This document shows positions 31,480 through 42,680 of a DNA stretch of 64,000 nucleotides, one piece after another. The DNA comes from Coffea arabica (Eukaryota > Streptophyta > Magnoliopsida > Gentianales > Rubiaceae), in contig NC_092317.1 in assembly GCF_036785885.1 (NCBI RefSeq), positions 5,892,501-5,956,500 on the forward strand, given 5' to 3'. Within the stretch, counting starts at the first letter, position 1; every line of letters starts with the position of its first letter. The notes below the pieces were generated by a model. It saw nothing but the letters and a program-made list of their open reading frames with translations. It had not been told where the DNA came from and made no database searches. Made by a program: the position numbers and the translations under genes.

Positions 31480-34205
31480 TCCGAAAATGTTTGGTTATCC
31501 AAAGTTTTTGGAGTTTTTTGAGCCTAAAAAGCATTGAAGGATTTTTTTTTTTTTATTTTGGACTGTTTTGCTTTAATTTTGTCATATTGTTGTTGCTTTT
31601 TATTGATTTCAACTCAAAGTTATATTGTAAAAATCATAAGGAGTGTATTGCTATAAATTTTATGATTTTTTGTGAAGGTTATAGTGATTTTAAAAAATAA
31701 AAATTGGGCTATTTTTTTTTGCATTTCAACCACTTTTGATTCATTTTTTTGTAAAAACTAAGTTCAAAAACGGATTCTACACGAAAAATCGAGTGGGGTG
31801 TATTTTGATGAAATTTTGTGACCGAAAAATTTGCCTGGCTGAGGCTTCAGCCCTACCGGAGTGGAAGAAGAAGAAAAAAGAAGAAGAAGAAGAGAAGGAA
31901 AGAGAAAAGAAAGGAAAAAAGAGAAAAGCAAGAAAAAAAGAAAGAAGAAGACTTGGGCTGTTTCATTTTTTTTTGTTGGGGTTGTTTCTTAATTTTCAAT
32001 TGGGCTAGAAGTTGATTTTTGGGGCTTGTCGTCCGGGCTCTTGAGATAATTCTCCACTTGGACTTGTTTTTAGTTTCATGAAGATAGCCCACATTTTTCT
32101 TTCGGGCTGGATGACTTCGGTCCAAGCAAATAAAAATAAATGGCCCAATGCCCTTTTTCTTACAAAAATCAAAAAATGAATTTTTCACTTTAGCTCCTGA
32201 TATTTGGAGTAGTTTTACTGTGGCCCAAAAAATTTTAAATTTCCTTCACTTAGGCCCTTCATTTAATTGTATTTTTGTCTCTAAACTTTATCTTAATTAA
32301 AATTTTGACCCTTAAACTTTTGAAAAATTATATTTTTAACCCCAAAATTTTTTGTTTTTGCAATTTAGTCCCTAATGAATTTTGACTCTCTCTATTATAT
32401 CTTTTCATCAATAGCTAATTATGTTACTTTTGAATGTGTTCAGATTGTAATTTTTAGAAGTTCTTAAATTTTTTTATGTTTGATGTATTAATGTGAATTT
32501 AGTACTTTTAGTATTATTATTATTTTCAATTAAATTGGTGCCATAATTCTTTTGTTCATTTTAAGTATAAAATAGGGCAATTTGACTTCATTTAGTTACC
32601 ACTTCAAAAGGGAGGTACCCCTATTATCATTTCAATGCCAATTGCGTGCTCTTATGTGCTCCTATGTGTTCTTATGTGTTTATATATTTTTATATGCTTT
32701 GTTATTTATTTGATTCAAACGTTCATTCAAATTTTCTTATATTTGTTTAGTTAATTTTTATAATTATTTGGGAGGTATTTAAATATCTCAAGATATTATA
32801 GATAGGTAATATTTTTGAGAAATTATAACTAGATAGATAAATGTAATACGTAAGATAGATAGATTTATTTTATTATATTTTTCCATTTTAGATTGTACTT
32901 AGGTCCCCTATTGTAATAGATAGGATAGATAGGTTTATTTTATTATATTTCTCCATTTTAGATTGTAGTTAGACTCTCCACTGTAATAGATAGGTTTTGT
33001 GTATTTGCATGGCTTAAGTGTTATGTGCTTTATCCGCTTTTCTTAGGATTTTTGCATCTAAATATTATGTTTATGTGTTACGTGCTACATGCTCTTATGT
33101 GTTTATTTGTTTTAATTTATGCCTTATTTGTTTTACTATTTATTATTAATACATGACATCACCACACTAGTTTAATGCTAGTTGTGATTTTTTCCTTCGC
33201 TTACTTGCTAGTCCAACGTTAGTAAGGAATTTTAGAAATGGGTTAATCCAACGCTAGACCCTTAGATCGTTCATGCGTTAGATTCATCTTGTGTGTGACA
33301 TTCATTACGTTTTCACGTATAATTTTTATTTTAGAATCTTTTCTCATTTGCATGATATTTTCTATTATATTATCCTCTACCCTCTATATGTGTTAATCAT
33401 ATCATTTAGGATTACATCTCATTTAAGAAATCGCAAAATAAGTTAGTTCATTTGCTTGTTTAGATTAGGAGACTTACTCTTTAAATATGGGAAATGAGTG
33501 ATTATAACCTTTTAGTTTAAATACCCGGTTAATCTTTGTATAAGAAAATTATGTCACGAGTTTTTGTCTCCCATAACCATTATATTGTATCCATTCTTCC
33601 TTGATCACTTATATCTATATATAATTTAATTTTCTTTTCTTTTGAATTTCATTTTTGCATACTCATGACCCTTTCAAGGGATTATTTTGGCTTTCGCAAT
33701 TAATACGATTGATATCAATTAAATCTTGAATGGATATTTGTTCCTTTCGACATTTTCTTTGAATTTAGCTTTGCATCCATATAAGAAATATCCAAACGTA
33801 ATAAATTTAAGGGTTAGATTAGAGAAATTTTAATTAAACCACACAACTAGTTTAGAATAGATTGAAAGGGTGCCTTAGATTTGAGTCGATTGAACATTTG
33901 CCTTTCCTTTTTCAATCGTGATTCCCAAACTCATTCTTTCTTATCGAAAAGGGTTTTATTTTATTTTATTTACTTTTTATTTTAATTTTGTTAGAAAAAA
34001 CATTTTTTTGGGGTGACTTGGTACACCCAAACTCAATATCAAGTGGCGACTCTTATATTTCTTAAAAATCCTTTTAGACTAAATTTTAGGTCCAAACTGT
34101 CGTATTTTGTAAAGTTTCACTCTAGGTCATTTTTCACTTATTTTTAAATAAAAATCTCATCTTTTGTAAATACTTATTTTCATCGCGAAAAATGGGGCGC
34201 GACAA
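31480..34205. mobile_element. Probable remnant of a large LTR (Ogre/Tat-like)
   Basis: A long, AT-rich, non-coding tract that ends in AAGTGGCGACTC (34041-34052) and a GGGGCGCGACAA block. GTGGCGACTC-type sequence is common at the ends of LTRs in large plant Gypsy elements. It contains a Lys/Glu-rich low-complexity frame (31860-31960) and a 70-bp tandem repeat. I could not find matching ends or a target duplication, so the borders are guesses and the call rests on general resemblance. Confidence 0.35.
32841..32996. repeat. Tandem repeat, 70-bp unit, about 2.2 copies
   Basis: Units start at 32841, 32911 and 32981 (partial). Each contains TGTAATA, GATAGRTTTATTTTATTATA and CCATTTTAGATTGTA. Copies differ by a few bases. 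Confidence 0.85.
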
Positions 34206-34226
34206 TCTCCACATTTTTCTTTGCAG

Positions 34227-34430
34227 TGCAAAAGAAATTGGAACGGCAGCTTGATAAGGTGGAGGACCCTACCGCTGTAGATAAAACCTTCGAACTTGTG
34301 GATTTGACCGCAAAACAGACGAACCTGGAGTTTGAACTTGTAAGGTGGGAGGAGAAGGTCGAGTATTGCAACCACCGATTTATGGAGGTAAAAAGGTGAT
34401 TTTCTACCGATCAGGTTGTTGGCTTGTCAA
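34227..34430 (+). pseudogene. Unrecognised exon-like fragment
   Basis: After an acceptor-like TTCTTTGCAG the frame reads KKLERQLDKVEDPTAVDKTF... and then LTAKQTNLEFELVRWEEKVE, a charged, probably helical segment of over 50 codons, with clearly coding-like codon use. It either ends at a donor-like GAG/GTAAAA (34387) or runs on to a TGA at 34397. The copy near 24455 continues through this point without a stop, which favours one continuous exon that is now broken. I do not recognise the protein and see no further exon that fits. Confidence 0.4.
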
Positions 34431-34684
34431 ACCAGCGCAGCTGGAGATGATTGATAAAATAAGGTATTTTTTCATGCATATGAGAAAACCAGAAAAATCT
34501 GGACTAGTGCCCTTAACTTGTACTATTTTGTTTACCTTTTTAGAGTGTTGCTTGGCATTGTTATGCTTCTTATGGCAATGTGTGTCATTTGATGTGCTAC
34601 CCTTAGAGGTGCATATGTGGTTTAGTGCTACCCTTAGAGGTGATAGGCAACAGTATCTTAATAACCACGCAAGGAGGGAAGGGC

Positions 34685-34952
34685 AGGGCTAAAAGATGAA
34701 CTAAACTACTCGATATTTGAATCAAGCTCAGCTTGATAAGAGCTTGATTGAGCTTAGTTCGCCAATTAGTCGAGTCAAGTTTGAACAGCATTTTGTGTTT
34801 GATAATATTCAAACTCGACAAAAAGCTTATTCAAACTTGGTTCGGCAAACAAAAAAACCAAGTTTGAACAAAATTTCAAATTCATTAAAATAATCAAACA
34901 AGCTTGAATACTTGGGTGTTCGAGTTGATTAGACTCATTTACACTCCTAGGA
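34685..34952. mobile_element. Probable short hAT-like element
   Basis: The ends are imperfect inverted repeats: AGGGCTAAAAGATGAACTAA at the left, and AGGAGTGTAAATGAGTCTAA as the complement of the right end. The inside is rich in CAAGCTTG/TCGAG-like motifs like the elements at 29.5-30.4 kb. Flanks GGAAGGG(C) and GGAAAGGG may be a decayed target duplication. Confidence 0.4.
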
Positions 34953-36299
34953 AAGGGAAAACAAATTGTTAAAAAAAAAGGAAATCTAGTTTGATTCCCA
35001 CTCCGGAAAATGTGGTAACCAAAACAATTGTTATTGCAATGATTCCATAGGTAATTTGATTTGGATTCCACTTCTGTTCCTAGACATGAACCAAGCGGCT
35101 CCTTACTAGACGGCCGTAATAGATGTTCTATGCTTACTGATTCATTGTTGTTGCGCTTCTTTCTCCTTCTTCTTCTTTTTAACTTCCAACAACATTTTCC
35201 ATGTTATTCTAATCTAGCTGTTTCGAACTCCTGGAATTAATGGCTTGCAGCGTGACCTTGGTTGGGTATCTAACTTGCTTTTGATTCAGGGATGCTAGAC
35301 GTAGACGACATAACTGATGAAGCTTGAGCCCCAAGTGCTGTATGATGTGTCGCCGGCGGATGAAAATTGATTAAGTGCGAAGTGTTGCCTCTTAATGCTG
35401 AGTGTTGCTTACAAATGAGTCAAACATATTCTATGTTTATATATTAGGTATTTAACCACAACTAGGAGACTTTTTTGTTGTTTTGAAGTTGCAAGTTATC
35501 TTAAGAAAAAGAAAGTTGTGCTGCGTTAATGGTGTTACCGTGGAATGTTCACTTTAGCTAATAGTAGTGATATTACTTTGTTTGCGTTTCTGAGTTGGGT
35601 AAATTTTAATGTTGGTTGCACCACTGGAAAATGGTTTCGGGTCCTTAGACTACATCAACTTTAATCATTTAAAATTTGAACCGCTATTATCACTAAGAGA
35701 CAGATATTAAGGGAATAATTTCCCATAAGGATCATAGAATTTTTTTTTTATTATTACACCCCCCTCAACAAATGTCTTGACTACGCTGCTCTGTGTGTAT
35801 ATATGTATAGCGTTTCATTTTTTTTTCTTTCCAATACTATTTTTGTCATCGAATAATTAATCATGTTAATACTGCAAAACAAGGATGCCATTATAACAAC
35901 ATCATCGAGGTATTTTATGTAATTCAGAATATGAATTTGGAATAGACTTTGATTTGGAATGAAATTAGGTTTGTTTGCTTTCCATTACGACCGTTGTCAT
36001 AAAAAAAGTTAATACGATGTCATGAATGCCACTTAACATTGTTGAGCGTATGGAATGCCCAGATCGAGATTTTGTATTAGGAACAAAACCTTATTGCATT
36101 AAATTTTCTTATTAATAGGATTATATTTGGAATGAATTTCCTTTTTGAACGTTGTCCTTCATTAAGCACATGCCTTGCTTTTGTTGTAAATTAACTTCCA
36201 TCCAACAAAGTTGTGGGAATTCTGCTAGATATCGTTTTATAGATTCTGAATAGGTTTTGGCTTCCTTTGTGAACATGATGTACTTCGGCATCAAGGAAA
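34953..36299. other. Intergenic, nothing firm
   Basis: The only coding-like hint is a short + strand tail at 35290-35325 after an acceptor-like GATTCAG, too short to support. Confidence 0.4.
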
Positions 36300-36646
36300 A
36301 TGTCGCCCCGGACGGAAGAAAGCTCTGAGATTGACCATTTTAAATGCGACTTAGATTGAGGCTCTTCTGGGGGTAGGCATCGTCTGTCTTCAGAGAAAGA
36401 GGGAGAGATTATTACATGTTTATTCGCTCTTCATTTCTGTTTGTTAATATCCCCCAATTCCCCGGGCAATCACTGGAGAAAGTAGAAGAGCTACACTCTT
36501 TCCTGCTACTTCCGTCTCTGGTTTGGAAGTTGCTTTTGTCTTCTATGTTGTAGGATTATAGTACATTGCACCAATCTTAAGATCTGGAATGTAGAATGAT
36601 TGGAGTTTATAGAATCTTTAATGAAGATTACTAAAACAAAGAACAT

Positions 36647-36905
36647 CCATATGGATAAGGTGTTTTCGAGGGGTTGGGCGAGGTGGGGTAGAGGGAGGAG
36701 GGTATAGAGGGGAGGGGGGATGGTGGCTGCTAGCGGTAGGTGGTGGTGGTGGTGGTGTTTGGAAGAAGGGAGAGGATGAGGGCTTATTTTATTTTTATTA
36801 GTGTAATTGAGTGTGTTTTTGGAGTTGTTTTTACAGTTGTTTATGGAGTCAGCATAGACTCCACAAACAAAAATAGTTTGTGAAAAAAAAAGGGCAATCC
36901 AAACA
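36647..36905. mobile_element. Probable insertion in the MYB 3' flank
   Basis: About 260 bp are present here but missing from the aligned copy at 13330-14150, where the flanks are joined. The right end, CAATCCAAAC, is the complement of the GTTTGGATTG terminus of the MITE family in this window. The inside is unusual: a G-rich stretch with GGTGGTGGTGGTGGTGGTG. The left end does not mirror the right convincingly. Confidence 0.5.
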
Positions 36906-37114
36906 GATACATAAATGTTTTTCCGAGTCCTATATGTACAACACATACGAGGAATATGATGCGGGTATTAGTTTGCTGAACAGAATCTTCTTGTGCCCAA
37001 CTCGTACAATTATGGGTCGTCAAAGCCACCATTTCCACCGTCCGTTAAAAAAGTGATGTAGAATTTATCTCCTCGTATCAATGAAGTCATAAACCAAATA
37101 TGCGAGGAACTGTG

Positions 37115-38130
37115 TTATTGGTGCATTGGCTGAGGTGGTGCCATTGGATATGCAAGGGGCACAACATAAGGGGGATGATGCCCATGAGGAAGCAATACAG
37201 GTGTGCCAACTGCAGATGCCATGTGACCAGGAGCAGCAGCAGCAGCAACAACCGGATGACCTACCGGTGCGCCGTATACCCCCAATCCATGCATAGTTTG
37301 TTGTCCCCTGTGCTTCATTGCTGGTCCCAGAGCAGCAGCAACAGTAGCTGATGGGGTTGTGTTGGTTTGTTGGCCTGTTATGGGTGCCTGATGACTAGAA
37401 ACATCTCCATTGTTCACGCTGGTAATATCATGGATACTGGATCTCCTTCTATCTCTACTCATAGAATTCAAACGAATGAAGTATTTCTGAGCATGGCTTG
37501 CAACCTGTGTTGGGGTTCTGGATATGACAAAGTTTCTGGAAATGCTTCTCCAATCCCCTTTCCCAAACTTGTCTAGACCAAGCAAAAATAACCTGAGATA
37601 AAAAAAAAATACAAAGAGAGTAGGCCTTAGTCCATATTTCAGACATCCAGGCTGCAATCCAAGAATTTGGGAATGAGACTAGATGGATATATATGTATAT
37701 GATGATACCTATGCTCTTCTTCGGTCCAAGGAATCCCTTTCCGGCGCTCTTGCTCTGACCTGGATCCTCCTTTTCCTCCTCCCTGACCACTAGAATCATG
37801 ACCTAATCCTGGAAATGCACTCCTATAACCAAAATTAGAACGCCTGTCGGTAGCTGTAATGGCAGAGAAGCTTTGATGGTCCTTAGTCGACGAAGAAGCT
37901 TCTTCCCCACTGTAATTGGGAAGTGGCACAAGTCCACCTTCAATTGCTTCAACATCTTCAACAAGTGTTTTATAGTGTTGCTTCAACTCATCAATGCTTT
38001 TATTAGGAACCATAGAAGCAATCTTGTCCCACTGTTCCTTAGAGTCCCCAGTCCAGTGCATGGCAATGGCGCTCTCAAAAGCTATGTCTTCTTCTCTGCT
38101 CCATACTACAGAAGAAGAAGAAGCAGACAT
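37115..38130 (-). CDS. MYB-related transcription factor, SHAQKYF type (DIVARICATA/SRM1-like)
   Basis: Nuclear DNA-binding protein with two separate MYB/SANT repeats. Exon 1 is 38130-37709 and exon 2 is 37592-37115 (stop TAA 37115-37117). The intron is GT..AG and the phase closes to 299 residues. Repeat 1 (residues about 8-60, [15 protein letters not shown]) is the first of the pair seen in DIVARICATA-type proteins. Repeat 2 starts at [20 protein letters not shown] and contains [16 protein letters not shown], the hallmark motif whose repeat binds I-box/GATAA-like [13 protein letters not shown] follows. The tail is rich in Pro, Ala, Gly and His. It resembles Arabidopsis SRM1 in layout and motif order. 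A decayed partial copy lies at 13.3-14.1 kb. It looks intact. Confidence 0.9.
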
Positions 38131-39539
38131 TATCCCTCTTGCTTGAAGATCCTGAATAATACTTTTGTGCCTTCTTACTAGTTTTTCAAGTTCAGTAGGG
38201 AAGTTTTATGCAGGTGGGGATGCCTCTTGATGCTTTTGTTCAGCTGAGGTTCTTTTGGGAGTTGGAGAGAAGGAAAGAAAATAGGTGGGCAGGATAAGAG
38301 AAGAAAGTAAAAGAGAGTGCAAGATAAGAATAGGGAACCATTGTATTAAATGGAAAAGGACCACTTGTGAGGTAGAAGGGATGGGTTCATTTGTCATGTC
38401 CATACAAAGTCATGGCCAAAAAATTGCACATCCAAGAACAAGCGGAAAAAGAATCTCACGCTCTCTCTTAAGCCCTACCAAGAAATTACTTGCGCAAATA
38501 GCTACAGGCTACTTGCAGCTCCATTAACATCTCAATCCGGTGAAAGAATTTTACACATTATTGTCTGTCATTCATGTAGCGTATGCGTATCAAGGGCAGT
38601 ATGAAAAAGATTTCTCAAGAAACCAAGTGAAAGGTTTTCTTCAGTTCACTTATTATTTGGCATCCCCTCCACTAAGGCCATTTCAAAATGTCATTCTTCT
38701 CCTTTTAGACCATGCACAATTTGGGCATTCCGATCATGATATTAGCAGGAAAGTAAAATGCCTTCATCAAGGATTGTCTGGAAGAATTCTCGACTGTAAT
38801 GATTGCAAGGAGAAGAAGAAAAGAAAAAGAGAGCGAAGCAGGCAAGCAAGCAAGACGGTTAAAATTCGAAAGAATGTCATGTTTTGTCGCTTTAAATATT
38901 TCAGACTTTTCTACACTCATTACCTGCCTAGTCGCAATGATTGAGCAGTAGAGAAATTGGTGTTAGATGGGAGGTGAGGTCCCAAAGAATCTTTTTTTCC
39001 CAAAACTCTTTCTATTTTCAGACAAACGCTCCGTGGCAATGCGTGTTTTTGTATCAAAGGCAGGAGTGATCATCTACAGCCATTTATATTAGTATTTTAT
39101 AGCCGCCAATTGAGTCGGGATTTCATCTGCAAGGTGGAATGCATTAAAGGAAAACCTATGGCAAGGGGATATGAATGAAGGGAAATGATAGAGCAAAAGA
39201 GATTGCTCATTCCTGCTATTAAGTATTAACTACTACGTTCAAATCAAGAAATGCGTTTTTGAAATTTTTTTTTTTTTTTTTTTTGTATTCATGTTTTTAT
39301 TGTTAGTTTAAGATAAATATATGATGAATATAACAAAAATTTGCTGGTCTGAAGTTTTACTTATGATTTGATATTCGAGCCACACTACTATTGCAGAGAA
39401 TATTTTCTTGGACTGTTCGTGTAATCAGATATCTGCAATCTTGAGTAGACGTCAAGCAATTTACCAGAAGTCAATGATTAACCAATTCACTAAAAAAAGT
39501 TTGAAAATAAGCTAAAATTGGATAACCACGAAACTTATT

Positions 39540-39650
39540 CCTTGTTTGAATTGCATTTTTCTGGGCTTTTTATAGAAAAATTACTGTATCGATTTGATAT
39601 ATGTGAGGTAAAAATATGATTGAAAAATATGTCCACAAACAACGTAGCAA
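39540..39650. mobile_element. Truncated MITE of the GTTTGGATTG family
   Basis: The left end CTTGTTTGAATTGCATTTTT and the internal GATATATGTGAGGTAAAAAT followed by TGATTGAAAAAT match the family at 57233-57361 and more distantly 28461-28606. The right terminal repeat is missing. Confidence 0.55.
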
Positions 39651-40854
39651 GTTTTCTTTGAAAACTAGCCATGCTTCCACCTTGTAAGATAAGATAACTT
39701 CTTGCACTCACAATCAGAAATTAGACAATCTGCAAATTTCAGTCTTTTATACTACTAACTATTCTATTGGGGGAGCTTTCTTACGCGCTCTAGGATTGAT
39801 ATGAGAGGGAGAAATGGTGCTGATTTTTACCCAAAGAACTCAGCAAAGTAGTAAATAAACATATCAAAAATATTCTTTCTCATGGGTCACTACCCATGTC
39901 CCTGTGTGTGGAAGAAGAAAGTGATCTCTCTTTTTGAACTTTGGTTCCTTCTATTCGTGGCCTCTTCTCCTTCTCTAGTTTCTATGCTAAGGAATACGAC
40001 CACATCAAGGACCTCAACCACTACTGTATCATATTTAAACCAAAAAACTGAGGTCCGGCATATAACAGCAAAGAATTGAATATAGGATGGTATAAGAACC
40101 ATTAACCAAAAAAAAAAAAGAGTGGGTACTCCTCAAAAATTCATGTGGTGCAATTGGATTAATGGGTCATGGGATTAATGTATAAAAGTTGTTACCTCAG
40201 CCCGTTTAATTATTATTCTGAAAATTTCAAAAAAAAAAAAAAAGAAAAAAAAGAAGAGAGAATCGAATGAGAGCTTCCCGAATAATCTCCGTAACTATCA
40301 ACCGTCTCGTTATTGCGGATACTTTCGGCAATTGTGGTTGTTGCTCACCTTTGATTCAACATTTTGACACTTCACATGGACATGAACATGATCGATCAAT
40401 CATTTCGTACTACCACACCAACTTCCAAAATTAACCATTACATCACTAATTATTGATATTGTGACTATTTTTCTTTCTCTTTGGATCAAAATCAGGAATC
40501 CCATGCACAATTTTTTTAAAATATATATATAGACGCTTTCTGATTTGTTTCCTGCGTTAGAAAAATCGCTACTGAATATCAAGTAATTATGAAAATGCTT
40601 TAGCATTTATGACTTTTGTTCCCGTTTTGTGTAGATAAATAGGAGTACAATGACAAATAGAGATATTAATTGCTAGTCAAGCTCATTTTTTTTTTATTTT
40701 TCTCTACTTAAGTTGATATTATTAGCAGTATGCCCTAAAAAAACTTAGAAGTACTTCCTAGTTTGTGTTCCATACTTCCATGGTGTTAAAGTAGTCAAAT
40801 TTTAAGACATTTCCTACATAGGAACTTGGTCCTCAACTAGGCATGTCAAACCCA

Positions 40855-40959
40855 AGACCCGGCCAAACCCAAGCCATTGATTTAGTGATTAAAGTTAAGA
40901 CCCCAGAACGTAAAAGTTGTGGGCTCTAATTCTCCCGTCTCCTTCTCACTTCTTTAAAA

Positions 40960-41022
<63 letters not shown>
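40855..41022. repeat. SINE-like segment followed by (TA)n(GA)n
   Basis: The stretch GATTTAGTGATTAAAGTTAA followed 40 bp later by GTGGGCTCTAATTCTCCC resembles degenerate A and B boxes of a tRNA-derived SINE. It runs into a (TA)n tract (40963-41005) and a short (GA)n tract to 41022. The match is loose. Confidence 0.3.
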
Positions 41023-41024
<2 letters not shown>

Positions 41025-41642
41025 TAGAAGTGTTCGTCCTAAGACCCTCCCCTCACAGTCTTATGTAGCAAAGGTCCCATTGATGTTCCAAGAAGTCACA
41101 GAATTGGCGAAGGACCGGCTGTTGATGTGTTGTATTATTAGAATATGAAATGATAGTTCTGGAGGAGGCACTTAATGAGTCACCTTCGCCCGTCAATTGC
41201 CACTCTACTCTTCATCATGAATTCAAGTGGTCTAGGGATAAGATCACATTAATTGTGGTCCATTTAACAGTTTTTTAACTTTTTCCCCGCCTCTCAACAT
41301 CAAGAGCCAAAAAGAAAGTACAAAAACAAAAAAAGAAGAAAGAAACAAACCTCATAGAACCCTCAAAAAGCTAATCAACAGTGCCATAGATCCACTTTCA
41401 AGAAAGACATCTTAAGTTTTCTCGTGAACAAATATTCCAGAATTTGAGTGCTACAACAATTAATTAGTTTACCCATAGTGGGCAGTATTTTTATTTCCAG
41501 TCATTCTTATTAAATTTCAAATATTACAGCAAGTGAAAGTTAAATTTGTGGGAAGAGCGAAAAGAAAGAAAGAACAACATTAATGAACAACAATATCAAT
41601 GAGATACGAGGGCCTACACGAGAAAGGGTGGGCGAAAACTTG

Positions 41643-41766
41643 AGTAGTCCCGGTCTATATATATAGAACCAATGGTTTGAAATTTGTCGCACCATTTCAC
41701 CAATTGAAGTATTGAAAATGTGGCAAAATTTGAACCATTGGATCTACAAGACCGGGTCTACCCACG
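41643..41766. mobile_element. Foldback MITE
   Basis: Long imperfect inverted repeats: 41643-41693 (AGTAGTCCCGGTCTATA, AACCAATGGTTTGAAATTT) pairs with 41721-41766 (AAATTTGAACCATTGG, AGACCGGGTCTACCCACG). The loop is under 30 bp. The single strand would form a strong hairpin. No coding capacity. Confidence 0.7.
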
Positions 41767-42680
41767 TCTTTGCAGTTTGCACAGACGTTGTGGTGCCTAC
41801 AAGGGAAGATATTTTCTTCAGTTGGGAAATTGACCATTGATATGTGACTTGTTTCCAGATTTAATTAGCTTAATAGTAAATCTTTGAACCAGAAAAGAAC
41901 CCCAACAAAAGAAAAATGAAAAAAGACATCTTAGGCCAGGAATAAAATTTTTTATGTGAATTGAGTCACAATTAACCAGCCACAAAAGGTATGCTACAAA
42001 TTTTTTTTTTTTTTTGTCTACCACTGTCCAAATTAAACCACATTTATGATGACAGTTACTCAAGATATTCAAAAGATCCGACATGTCAAATTATCAGAAC
42101 CACTCTCAGAAAGTCCAAGGATTAAAACCCTTTTAAGTTAGCTTGTATTACAACCCTTTGGTTGTAAGTTGAAGTTGAGCCCTTCTCTAGGAACATACAC
42201 AATTTCAAACAAAATAATGCATGAATCAAAAGAAAACCTGAAACTTGTTGCACAGAACATGCAGGCCTTCTTTCGATTAGCTGAGCCAAAAATAGACGAC
42301 CTTGTGTTCCAACTGGTCTTCATGAAATAGATTAAAGTCCATCCCAAGACCAATTCATTCTAAGAAGAATGAATACCCAAAGTTTTGGTTGCCGTAGTCG
42401 ATACCAATGGAATTGAACCACCGTATTCTGGAGAGAAAAACAATAAAAAGGAAAAAGTGATATGTGTATTATGTTAAAAAATGCCATATATTAGAAGAAA
42501 TACCTTCAAGTGATATCACTAACCTAGATGAAGACTGATGTTCCAAATCAGAACTCCATATCAAGCAACAAAATGAGGGTGTATACAAATGTGAAAACAC
42601 CATCTCCCTCTCCCCTGCAGCACTGGGCCAGGACATTGACTTCGTTTAGACTGACCTAATAATAATAAATATTCCAGATG

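Larger units (their letters stand above)
38131..42680. other. MYB upstream region and intergenic DNA
   Basis: About 4.5 kb with no supported gene. The MYB promoter should lie in 38131-39200. Short elements in the rest are listed separately. Poly-A runs occur at 40107-40118 and 40229-40243 and a poly-T at 39268-39284. Confidence 0.5.

Noticed and set aside
31736-32188. Lys/Glu-rich frames and their opposite Phe/Leu-rich frame
   Set aside because: They come from a GAA/AAG low-complexity tract in a repeat-like region and carry no domain.
36506-36946. 146-codon - strand frame with a His/Pro-rich middle
   Set aside because: It spans the insert in the MYB 3' flank; the His run is only the GGT repeat read on the other strand.
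37367-37576. + strand frame of 69 codons over the MYB gene
   Set aside because: Antisense shadow of the second MYB repeat.
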